NCBI RefSeq assembly: GCF_037081835.1
Contig: NZ_CP146516.1
Span: 124,001-188,000, forward strand
Origin: Spirobacillus cienkowskii
GTDB taxonomy: Bacteria > Bdellovibrionota_B > Oligoflexia > Silvanigrellales > Silvanigrellaceae
Direction: 5' to 3'
Length of the DNA: 64,000 nt
Positions within the stretch are counted from its first letter, which is position 1; every line of letters begins with the position of its first letter. Positions 35,278-45,500 of the stretch are shown here, in pieces. The notes under the pieces are model-generated. The model was not told where the DNA came from and did no database searches. It saw only the letters and a list, made by a program, of their open reading frames with translations. The translations under genes were made by a program, and so were the position numbers.

Positions 35278-36015
35278 TTACTTGTACTTGCCATAAATAT
35301 TTTTAACTTCGCCGCTTTTGCGCATGGAGTCTAGTATGCTATTTAAGTTTTTAATTGTTGCATCATCAGTATCTTTATTAAACGCCGCATGAAGCTCGGT
35401 TTTTTTAATGGTATAAAGTGGCACTATTTCACCAATTTTTTCTGCTTTGGCAATCCAAGGGCCAATTTGTGAATCAGAAGCCCAAAGGTCAATTTTACCG
35501 GCATCAAGCTTTAACGCATTTTGTCTATCGTTGTTTGCAAGCTGTAAATTTTTATCAACGGTAAAGCCTTCTTTAATTAAAAACTCTGCTTTTGCATCAC
35601 CATTGTATCCACCAACTACATATTTCTTAGCATCGTTTACACTTGTAATTTTAATTTTAGTGCCTTTTTTAGCATAAAAAACCCAGCTATTTTCTACTAA
35701 AGGCCCAACCCACTTAAATAAAGCTTCGCGTTCTGCTGTTCTTGTGGTTGAGTATACGGCCGTATTTTTTTCTTCGAGCCCCATTTTGTATGCTCTTGCC
35801 CATGGGTACATCGAAATTGTGTAGCTAATTTTTGCTTTATCTAACAAAGATCTCATGATGTCAGTAGATAATCCTGTAATTTTGCCACCTTCTTCCATAT
35901 TAAAAGGAGGGTTGTCTTCGGTTGTTAGAGTTATTTTTTGTTGCGCTAACGCAACAACAGAGGATGCGAGAACTTTTGCTATAACCAGATACTTAACTGT
36001 TTTTTTAAGTAACAT
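35278..36015 (-). CDS. periplasmic amino-acid-type solute-binding protein (SBP_bac_3)
   Basis: A 245-residue protein with signal peptide (basic 'KKTVKY', hydrophobic core, 'VVALAQQ' cleavage near residue 25) and a family 3 extracellular solute-binding domain: 'TLTTEDNPPFNMEEGGKITGLSTDIMRSLL' is the typical opening, and 'RTAEREALFKWVGPL' the hinge region. Probable ligand class: polar amino acids, but not determined. No permease or ATPase gene is adjacent. Its place between chemoreceptors suggests it may present a ligand to a receptor rather than, or as well as, feed a transporter. This is inference from position. Confidence 0.9.
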   Translation of the reverse strand: MLLKKTVKYLVIAKVLASSVVALAQQKITLTTEDNPPFNMEEGGKITGLSTDIMRSLLDKAKISYTISMYPWARAYKMGLEEKNTAVYSTTRTAEREALFKWVGPLVENSWVFYAKKGTKIKITSVNDAKKYVVGGYNGDAKAEFLIKEGFTVDKNLQLANNDRQNALKLDAGKIDLWASDSQIGPWIAKAEKIGEIVPLYTIKKTELHAAFNKDTDDATIKNLNSILDSMRKSGEVKNIYGKYK

Positions 36016-36138
36016 ACTTAGGAGCTCCTTTTAAAAAGTAGGATAAAAAAACATTGTCATGAACCATTATGATCGTAAATTTTTTTAAAATCATTAGTTC
36101 ATCAAAAAAATGACACTTGGTAATTATTTAAATAAAAT

Positions 36139-37131
36139 TTACTTTTTACCAAGGATGATAGAATTGATGGCATTCATAATCATTTTAAATTGGCTGCTTT
36201 GGCCATCGAGATTTTTAGCAAGTAGCAAAGATTTTTCGGTGGCAGAGTGTGTGACTTTGTTTGAGTTATTGAGAAAGTTTGTGGAGTCTAACACTTCTTT
36301 AATGGAGTCGTTTTGTTTATCGGCTGCCTTTTGAATATTTGTGGTATTTTCAAAAATATTGGTGACACCCGAGGCGATTTGTTGAAATGAGGCAGATACC
36401 TTTTCAGAGTCTTTTAACACGCGTTGCACACTATTGTTCATTTCGTTAATCACCAATTCAGAGACTTTAATGCTTTCACCAATAAGGTTTTCAATATCTT
36501 TTGCAGCGTCTCCGCTCACTTTAGCAAGGTTACCCACCTCTTCTGCCACCACCGAGAATCCTTTGCCAAATTCGCCGGCTCTAGCGGCTTCAATCGAGGC
36601 ATTGAGGGACAGAAGTTCTGTTTTAGAAACAATTTCATTAATAACGCCTGCTTTTTGGGAGATGTTTTTAATAATAGCAGAAATTTTTTCGAGGTTTTTG
36701 CTAGATTTTTTAATAGCCTCAATAGAAATCATCATGGCATCAATGGTATTGTTACCTTCTTTAGTTTTATCATTAAGAACGCCCACAACAGAGGTACATT
36801 CTGCTGCATTTTTTCGGGTTTCTTCGACCACCAATTCCATGTTTTGAATTTGTTCTAACGTTTTTTCAATCGCAGAGGTTTGTTTTTTAATAGAATCAGA
36901 CAGATCAACAGAGGCTTTATTGAGATTGTTACTGGTACTTAAAATTTTGTTAGAGCCAACTCCAATATCAGAACCGAGTTTTTCAAGCGGCTTAGAGATC
37001 GTTCTTTTGATAATAAAGTAAGAGCTAACACCAGCAACAAACAAACTAATTAACAAACTTAAAATAGAACTTACTATCATGTAATAAGTCCGAATACTTA
37101 AGTTTTTTGTTGTGGTTTCTACCACGAGTAG
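36139..37131. repeat. receptor duplication, copy 1 (cytoplasmic and second membrane-helix region)
   Basis: Aligns without any gap to 37749-38741 (constant offset 1610). Near-identical except for three mismatches at the extreme 3' end of the gene, a diverged patch at 36319-36376, and roughly ten scattered mismatches counted by eye. Identity stops abruptly at 37131, where the periplasmic sensor begins. Confidence 0.9.
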
Positions 37132-37605
37132 ACCATTTAAATTGGTACTTTTGCTGTCTAAAATTGAAAAAGTATAGATTCTCGAAGCATTAAAACTTGT
37201 TTGTACATTTATTTCTTTAAATTTGTTTAAATCTTGTTCTTTTGTGTAATTTTCTAAAGTGTAATTTGCGCCATCAAGCTCTGGAAGACTTTGATCACTT
37301 TTACGCTCTATCCCGGCAAAAAATTTGCCTTTATCATTAAAAACAACAACCTTTTCAATTGATTCATTAATAAACAAACCTTTAGCTGAAAAGGTTGCTC
37401 CCGATTTTTCTAAATTATAAAGACTTAAAGAAAGACCTGGCGATAAAATTTTCATCGAATTTTTTATTGATTTGTCAAACTCTTCGCGAAATTGATTGCT
37501 GGTTTGAAATATTTGATAAACAAAATGAATTCCTATGGTTAAAGCAAAAATAGGCAAAATAACAATTAATATTTTACTGTTTAATGCTCTATTGGTAAGA
37601 ATCAT
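36139..37605 (-). CDS. methyl-accepting chemotaxis protein (mosaic twin of the 37.7 kb receptor)
   Basis: A 488-residue receptor: first membrane helix ('[19 protein letters not shown]', about 12-30), periplasmic sensor of about 130 residues, second membrane helix (about 175-200), then signalling domain with tip '[24 protein letters not shown]'. After helix 2 only an AS1-like '[10 protein letters not shown]' remains of HAMP; the second HAMP helix is not evident. The sensor has a short PDC/CACHE-like beta pattern ('GLFINESIEKVVVFNDKGKFFAGIERK'). The cytoplasmic part matches the neighbour almost base for base. It belongs to a different receptor subgroup from the 31-34 kb pair. Confidence 0.93.
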   Translation of the reverse strand: MILTNRALNSKILIVILPIFALTIGIHFVYQIFQTSNQFREEFDKSIKNSMKILSPGLSLSLYNLEKSGATFSAKGLFINESIEKVVVFNDKGKFFAGIERKSDQSLPELDGANYTLENYTKEQDLNKFKEINVQTSFNASRIYTFSILDSKSTNLNGLLVVETTTKNLSIRTYYMIVSSILSLLISLFVAGVSSYFIIKRTISKPLEKLGSDIGVGSNKILSTSNNLNKASVDLSDSIKKQTSAIEKTLEQIQNMELVVEETRKNAAECTSVVGVLNDKTKEGNNTIDAMMISIEAIKKSSKNLEKISAIIKNISQKAGVINEIVSKTELLSLNASIEAARAGEFGKGFSVVAEEVGNLAKVSGDAAKDIENLIGESIKVSELVINEMNNSVQRVLKDSEKVSASFQQIASGVTNIFENTTNIQKAADKQNDSIKEVLDSTNFLNNSNKVTHSATEKSLLLAKNLDGQSSQFKMIMNAINSIILGKK

Positions 37606-37748
37606 TAATAAAATCTCCTCTGATTATTAGTATCGGTATATTTATTTAAAAAATAAGAAAATTATTTGATTATTTTTATTTTTATAAAATTTTTTAAAAC
37701 ATTAAATATCTTAAAATTTTTCAAATATTATAATAATAAATTGTGTAA

Positions 37749-38741
37749 TTATTTTTTACCAAGGATAATAGAGTTGATAGCATTCATAATCATTTTAAAT
37801 TGGCTGCTTTGGCCATCGAGATTTTTAGCAAGTAGCAAAGATTTTTCGGTGGCAGAGTGTGTGACTTTGTTTGAGTTATTGAGAAAGTTTGTGGAGTCTA
37901 ACACTTCTTTAATGGAATCGTTTTGTTTATCCGTTGCTTTTTGGATGTTCATAGTATTGTCAAAAATATTGGTAACTCCTGATGCAATTTGTTGAAATGA
38001 GGCAGATACCTTTTCAGAGTCTTTTAACACGCGTTGCACACTATTGTTCATTTCGTTAATCACCAATTCAGAGACTTTAATGCTTTCACCAATAAGGTTT
38101 TCAATATCTTTTGCAGCGTCTCCGCTCACTTTAGCAAGGTTACCCACCTCTTCTGCTACCACTGAGAAGCCTTTGCCAAATTCGCCGGCTCTAGCGGCTT
38201 CAATCGAGGCATTGAGGGACAGAAGTTCTGTTTTAGAAACAATTTCATTGATAACACCTGCTTTTTGGGAGATGTTTTTAATAATAGCAGAAATTTTTTC
38301 GAGGTTTTTGCTAGATTTTTTAATCGCCTCAATAGAAATCATCATTGCATCAATGGTATTGTTACCTTCTTTAGTTTTATCATTAAGAACGCCCACAACA
38401 GAGGTACATTCTGCTGCATTTTTTCGGGTTTCTTCGACCACCAATTCCATGTTTTGAATTTGTTCTAACGTTTTTTCAATCGCAGAGGTTTGTTTTTTAA
38501 TAGAATCAGATAGATCAACAGAGGCTTTATTGAGATTGTTACTGGTACTTAAAATTTCGTTAGACCCAACTCCAATATCAGAACCGAGTTTTTCAAGCGG
38601 CTTAGAGATCGTTCTTTTGATAATAAAGTAAGAGCTAACACCAGCAACAAACAAACTAATTAACAAACTTAAAATAGAACTTACTATCATGTAATAAGTC
38701 CGAATACTTAAGTTTTTTGTTGTGGTTTCTACCACGAGTAA
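37749..38741. repeat. receptor duplication, copy 2
   Basis: Partner of 36139-37131 (see that entry). The boundary at 38741 falls at the end of the periplasmic domain, and the first about 25 codons of the gene are again highly similar between the twins. Confidence 0.9.
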
Positions 38742-39215
38742 ACCATCAATTCTTGTAGACTTGGTATCTACTATTGATGAAATATAAACGCGGGTCGTGT
38801 TATCTTTAAGAATAACCTCAATATCATTAAATTTACTAAGATTTTGCTCTTTTGTATAAACTTCTAAATTTTGATTAGCGCCTTCAAGATCTACAAGACT
38901 TTGATCACTTTTGCGCTCAACCCCACTAAAAAATTTTCCTTTATCAGAAAACACTAAAACTTTTTCAATAGAATCGTTAGTAAACAATCCCTTTGAAGAA
39001 GAAGTCACACCAGCTTTATCCAAATTAAAAATGTTTAAAGAAAGTGCGGGGGATAAAATTTTTAAAGAATTTTTTATGGATTTATCAAATTCTTCTTGAA
39101 ATTGATTGCTAGTTTGAAAAATTTGAAAAACAAAGTGAATTCCTATGGTTAAAGCAAAAATAGGTAAAATAACAATTAATATTTTGCTGTTTAATGCTTT
39201 GTTTTCAATAAGCAT
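37749..39215 (-). CDS. methyl-accepting chemotaxis protein (mosaic twin of the 36.1 kb receptor)
   Basis: A 488-residue receptor with the same layout as its neighbour: membrane helix 1, about 130-residue periplasmic sensor, membrane helix 2, truncated HAMP-like '[10 protein letters not shown]', and signalling coiled coil. Sensor residues about 55-160 differ at many positions ('[27 protein letters not shown]' versus the twin), while the region from helix 2 to the C-terminus is essentially identical. Expected to couple through the same CheA/CheW complex and differ only in ligand. It is the first gene of the minus-strand island; the 306-base gap upstream holds no gene and separates it from the divergent NRPS. 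Confidence 0.93.
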   Translation of the reverse strand: MLIENKALNSKILIVILPIFALTIGIHFVFQIFQTSNQFQEEFDKSIKNSLKILSPALSLNIFNLDKAGVTSSSKGLFTNDSIEKVLVFSDKGKFFSGVERKSDQSLVDLEGANQNLEVYTKEQNLSKFNDIEVILKDNTTRVYISSIVDTKSTRIDGLLVVETTTKNLSIRTYYMIVSSILSLLISLFVAGVSSYFIIKRTISKPLEKLGSDIGVGSNEILSTSNNLNKASVDLSDSIKKQTSAIEKTLEQIQNMELVVEETRKNAAECTSVVGVLNDKTKEGNNTIDAMMISIEAIKKSSKNLEKISAIIKNISQKAGVINEIVSKTELLSLNASIEAARAGEFGKGFSVVAEEVGNLAKVSGDAAKDIENLIGESIKVSELVINEMNNSVQRVLKDSEKVSASFQQIASGVTNIFDNTMNIQKATDKQNDSIKEVLDSTNFLNNSNKVTHSATEKSLLLAKNLDGQSSQFKMIMNAINSIILGKK

Positions 39216-39334
39216 GTTTTAATATTCACTCCTTTGTGCTTTTAAGCAATCGTCTGTTTACTTAAAAAATTAAGTCCTATTTAAAAAATAATACAATAAA
39301 ATTATTAATGTTTCTTTATTTTTAAGAAAAGTTA

Positions 39335-39343
39335 TGCTATACT
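39335..39343 (+). promoter_or_regulatory. possible extended -10 promoter for the NRPS gene
   Basis: TGCTATACT is an extended -10 box (TGn TATAcT), 17 bases after a weak TTTATT. It lies about 180 bases before the NRPS start in the otherwise featureless, very A/T-rich 306-base gap 39216-39521. Transcription would begin near 39350, leaving a leader of about 170 bases. Confidence 0.35.
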
Positions 39344-39521
39344 GATTTTTGAATTTTACAAATTTTAGTTTAAAATAGTTATGTATTAATTAGATAATAT
39401 CAAGTTTTTTATAAAAATTTAAATTATATAAAGTTTAAAAGATCTAGGTAAAATTTTATTAATATTAATTTTTATAAAATATAAAAATAGTCATATAAAA
39501 ATTAAACATTAGGAAGTTACA

Positions 39522-42500
39522 ATGGTACAGAGTATTCCATTATCTCCATTTCAGAGCGTGTTTTACTTTGAATGGAAATTAAATCCTCAAAGAACAGATT
39601 ATCACATGGTGATCGATCAAACTATTGAAGGAGAAATTAATTACAAAAAACTTAATAATTGTTTAAAAAAAATGATAAAAGATATTTTTATTTTTAATGC
39701 ACATGTTTTTGAGATAAATGAAAAATTTTACTGGAAAAAAAATAATGAAGTATTAGATTTAGAATATTTTGATAAAAATATTAACAGTGAAATTAAAATT
39801 TTTTTGCAAAGAGAATTTGACTTAGAAAGTGGTCCATTGTATAGATATGGATTATTTAAAATTGATGAAAATAAGTATAGACTAATTTATATTTTACATC
39901 ATGCAATTATTGATGGTGCATCTGCAGAGCAATTTTATACTGAAGTTTCGAAATATTATAATTTAAATAATTACCGATATCCAATTTCTATTGATGATCA
40001 AAAAAATAAAATAATAGAATTTTCTTTAAAATTAGAAAATGAAATTAAAAAATACTATAACATATGTTATGATTTTTGGATGAGTAAAATAGAAAATTAT
40101 GACGTATTAAACACAGAATTTCTAATAGAAAATATTGATTTTAATAAAAATGATAGAGTAGAATTAACAAATCAAAAAATTTTTGGAATTAATGAAATCT
40201 ATTTTTCTATTACAGGAGAATATTTTGACAAATTGTCTGCGATAAGAAAAAAATTTGCAATTACAAATTATCTGTTTTCAAAAATTGTGTATGCCATTAC
40301 TTTGTATAAATATACAAATCAAAATAATTTTATAATTGCATATCCAATTTCTATTAAAGAGGGAATTGAATTATTTTATGGAGCTAACGTAAATATAAAT
40401 TTTATTCCATTTAATATTAATGGTGAAAAAACTATTAAAGAATTGATTTTAGAAACAAAGATTTTTTTAAAATCACTAAAAAACGAAGAATATAGATTAA
40501 ACTATTTTCCAATGTATAACGTATTTTCAAAAAAGAGTAATAAATTTAGTTCTATTGGTTTTTCAAGCGCGTTTTTGCAGCAAACATCATTTAATTTTAA
40601 TAATTTAAATGTGCAGCCAACAAAAAATTCAAATATTGCACTTACCCATGATTTTGCCTTTGAAGTTCAGCAATTTTCTAATGAAATTAAATTTAGAATT
40701 AATTATAAAAATAAAAAAATTTCTAAACAATTAATAGAAAATTTATGTAAAAATTATAAAAATATTTTTAATCAAATAATTGATTTTATGTTTAATAAAA
40801 GAGATGAATTATGTAAGTTAAAAATAAACCAGTTGCATCTATTGGATAAATTTGAAGAAAAAAAAGTAATTTATGATTGGAATAAAAAATATGAAAAAAA
40901 ATTTAAATATAAAAAACCTATAGAATATTTAGAAAATCATGCAGTTAAATTTCCAAAAAATAATGCATTGCATTTTAATGGTAAAAATATGAGCTACTCT
41001 GAACTTAATAATAAGGCAAATATTTTATCCAATTATCTAATTGATAAATTTAATGTTCATAAAGGTGATTATGTTGGATTGCTAATGGAGAGAAGTGAGC
41101 ATTTAATAATTGCGATTTTATCTGTATTAAAATCTGGAGCGGTTTATGTACCAATTGATCCAGAATATCCATTTGATAGAATAAAATTTATTATTGATGA
41201 TACAAAATTAAATATACTATTAATGAATAATAATATAAGAATAACAAAAAAAAATAAAAATAAAATTAACTTTAATTTGCTAAATATTTTAATTTTTAAT
41301 GATGAATTTTTAGATAAAAATAATATAAATAAATATAGAAATAATCCTAATATTAATGCTGGAAAAAAAGATATTTCATATTTAATTTATACGTCAGGAA
41401 CAACTGGGAAGCCAAAAGGAGTTTTAATTAAAAATGAAAGTGTATCAAATTTAATTGAATTTCAAAAAAATAATTTAAAAAATGAATTTTTTAATAAAAA
41501 AATAAAAGTCTTATTTTTTTCGAGTTTTGTATTTGATGCTCATGTTTGGGAATTGATCAGTGGACTGTTATTGGGAAATCAATTGTACCTTGTCGATGAA
41601 GAAACTCGACAAGATTATAATTTATTAGCTAAATTTATTGATGATAATGGCATAAATTTAGCTGTACTTCCACCGGTTATACTCAATAAAGAAAGGCCAT
41701 TAAACTTAGATGTTTTGTTTTTTGCAGGTGATAAAACAAATAGCTTAATAGTTAAAGAGTATTTAAAGGAAAATAAAGTTATTTATAATGCATATGGGCC
41801 AACAGAAAATACTGTTATGTGTTTTATGCATAAGTATACTAATTTTTTAGAAGCTAACTGTATTGGTAGCTTGGTGTATAATCATAAGGCATATATTTTA
41901 GATGATAGCTTGCAACCATTACCAGATGGAGCAATAGGAGAGTTGTATCTTACAGGCGTTGGACTCTGTGCTGGTTATTTAAATAGAGACAGTTTAAACC
42001 AAGTAAAATTTCTTAAAAATCCATTTCAGAATCAAAATGAAATTAAACATAATATAAATTCTAAAATTTATAAAACGGGAGATTTGGTTAGAAGATTATC
42101 AAATGGAAAAATTGAATACATTGGGAGAAACGATTTTCAAGTTAAAATTAGTGGAGTTAGAATAGAACTAGAAGAAATTGAAAATACAATTTTAAGTATA
42201 AAAGGAATAAAAAAAGTTTATATACTTGCTAAAGAATTAGATACATCAAGTTTAAATTACAATAAAACAATTATTTGCTATTATGTATCTGATAAATCTA
42301 TTAAAGATAACCAAATAATAGAATATTTACAAAAAGTATTACCACATTTTATGATTCCAAAATTTTATATAAACTTAGATAAATTTCCATTAAATAATAA
42401 TGGAAAAATAGATATTAAATTACTGCCTAATCCAGAAATTAAAGAAAGTTTAAATATTGTTACACCCAGAAATAGTATAGAACAAAAATTATGCTCTATT

Positions 42501-45500
42501 TGGGCTGAAATTTTGGGATTAAATATAAGTTTTATTGGAATCCATTCTGATTTTTTTAGTTTGGGCGGAGATAGCATTAAAGCAATTCAAGCAGTAAGCA
42601 GAATTAGAAGTAGTTATAAATTAACATTAAATGTTAAAGACATTCTTAAATTAAAAACTATAGAAAATATTTCAAAATATATTGAATTGCTATTAAACAA
42701 ACAATCTAGTTTAAATTATTTGTCTAATATAGAAGCTGCATCTGGTGAATATCCGTTATTGCCAATTCAGAAATGGTTTTTTGCTAATAACTTTGCTAAT
42801 TTTGAACATTGGAATCATTATTTTTTAATCAAAACAAGTATACTTGATCTAGAAAATTTAAAACAGTCTATTAATAAGTTAATTAATATTCACGATACTT
42901 TTAAAATAAGTTTTAAAAAAAATAACAATAATTGGATTCAGGTTTATAAAGACAAAAAAATTGATACTGACTTAAAAATATTAAATATTAAAGATTTAAT
43001 TAGCTGTGACGAATCTATAGATTTTAATAATGAGCTATTAAATGTTTTAAAAGATTGGCAAAATAGTTTTAACTTAGAGCATGGGCCACTTTATTCTTTT
43101 GGATATATTTATGGGTTTAATAATAATACAGCTAGAATATTTGTTGCAGTTCATCATTTATTAATAGATACTATTAGTTGGAAAATAATACAAAACGATT
43201 TGTTTAATTTATATTATAATAATGAATTATTATTAAAAAGAACGAGTTATTTAAAATGGGCAGAAAAAATTAAAAATTATTCATCAGAAAATTTTAACGA
43301 AAAAAAATATTGGGATGATGTGTTAAATAATTTTAAATTAATAAATAATTATTTAATGAGTTATTTATTAATAAATAAAAGTAAAGATATAAATTATTGT
43401 ACTGTTGAATTTGAATTATCTGAAACACGTTTAATTCTCGATAAAGTAAATCCTATTTTTAATACTACAGTTCAAGATCTTTTAATTTCGGTAATGGTTT
43501 CTGCCTTGTATAATATTACACATTCTAAAGAGCATTATATTATGATGGAGGGAAATGGACGTAACGAAGTAGATTCTACTTTTGACATACTTGATACAAT
43601 TGGTTGGTTTTCTAACATGTTTCCTGTAAAATTAGAAGTCAAAAAAACTTTTGCAGAGCAAATTTGTTATGTAAAAGATTATTTTAAAAAAGTGCCCAAT
43701 AATGGTATTGGATATGGTGCATTTTATTCTTATTCTAGTAAATTGTCCCCTAAAATATTATTTAATTATTTTGGTATTATTGAGCAAAATAAAGAAATTT
43801 TTAATAGTCAAGATAACAAATGGAGTCTTGTTCAAGAGAATAGTGGTCGCTCATTTTATTCGTCTAAATTTAAAGATTTTTATATATGTTGCAATTCATT
43901 AATATTTAATCAAAAATTATATGTTTATTTTGAAGGTCAAATTATAAAAAATTCTTTAAATAATTTTGGTGTGTTATTTAAAAAATATTTAATTGACTCT
44001 ATTAATGAAATTGCAAAATATGATAGAAAATATTTAACTTTAAGCGATGTTGATTTTTTTATATCGCAAAATTATTTAAATAACATACAATTTAAAAATG
44101 AAATTGATTATATATTACCAACAACTTATTTGCAAAGTGGGTTGATTTATCATTCGCTCAATAAACAATATGATGATTGTGCATATTTTAATCAAATTTC
44201 GTTTAATTATGAAGGAAATTTAAATTTAGAACAACTAAAAATTGCATGGGAAAATACTGCTAAAAAACATGAAATTTTTAGATTAAGATTTGCGTGGGAC
44301 GAAGAAATTATTCAAATTATCGATAAGAATACAAAACTAGATTGGCGCTATATTGATATCAGCAAGAAAAATATACTACAAAAAAATCAATTTATAAAAA
44401 ATTATAAAACCAAAGATCGTTTAGAATATTTTAATTTAAAAAATGGAAAATTAATTAGAATTTGTATTATTAAACAATATAAAAATTTGTACACTTGTTT
44501 ATTTAGTGCGCATCATTCTGCAATAGATGGATGGAGTATTGCTATTTTATTGAGTGAGGTGCACGATTTATACAATAAATGCGAGAAAATAATAAAAAAT
44601 AAATATGATACAGTATATAGCGATACATTTAAGCTTATTAGTAAAGAAATGGATAAAAATATTGATTATTGGAATAATTGCATTAAAACTATGGAGAATA
44701 ATCTTGATTTATCGTGCTTATTTTGTAATAGTGCAAAAAATAATAAATTATATTTTGCTAATTATAGACATATTAGAACACAAAAAGAAAAAATTTTAAA
44801 TATTGATAACTCTAATTTTGATAATATTAAATCTTTATCTGTAAGATATTCCGTGACAATTAATGCGATTGTTTTTTTTGCTTTTTGTAAACTTTTAAGT
44901 GTATATGGAAATGCAGAAAAAATGGTTATAGGAACTACTGTGTCAGGAAGAAACTTGCCTATTTTTGGAGTAGAAAATGTAGTTGGTCTACTGATTAATA
45001 CACTTCCTTTTTATGTAAATTTTGCAAAAAAAAGTAATACTAAAATTATCGAAATAATTAAATTATTACAAGATAAAATTAATGAAATGAATGAAAAAAG
45101 TCATGCTGATTTTTTTAAAATTTATAATGGAGAAAATAGATTATTTGATGTTATTTTTGTTTATGAAAATTATCCAATGCAATTTAGTAACAAAATAGAT
45201 GAATCTTTATCTATATGTTATGATGAAGTTTATGAGACATTAGATTATCCTTTATCTGCTATAGTTTATAAATTAGAAAATGGAATACAGATTAAAATTA
45301 AGTATGCAGGTGAGCTATTTGAAGATCTAATCATAGATGAGATGTTGGAATATTTTGTAGGAGTTTTGAATAAAGTAGTTATTTACCCCGAAGAAGTGTT
45401 TAAAAAAGTTTCATTTATCAATACTCAGCAAGAAAATTTGGTGAGAAATTTAAATATTTCTACTGATATTGATTTTACTAAGTGCAGCAGTATTATAGAT

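Noticed and set aside
36424-36858. Long plus-strand frames (137-144 codons) opposite the chemoreceptors, repeated at 38044-38468, 32744-33181 and 31160-31570.
   Set aside because: They are mirror frames of the conserved coiled-coil codons of the receptors, appear at the same place in every paralogue and have no SD or homology.
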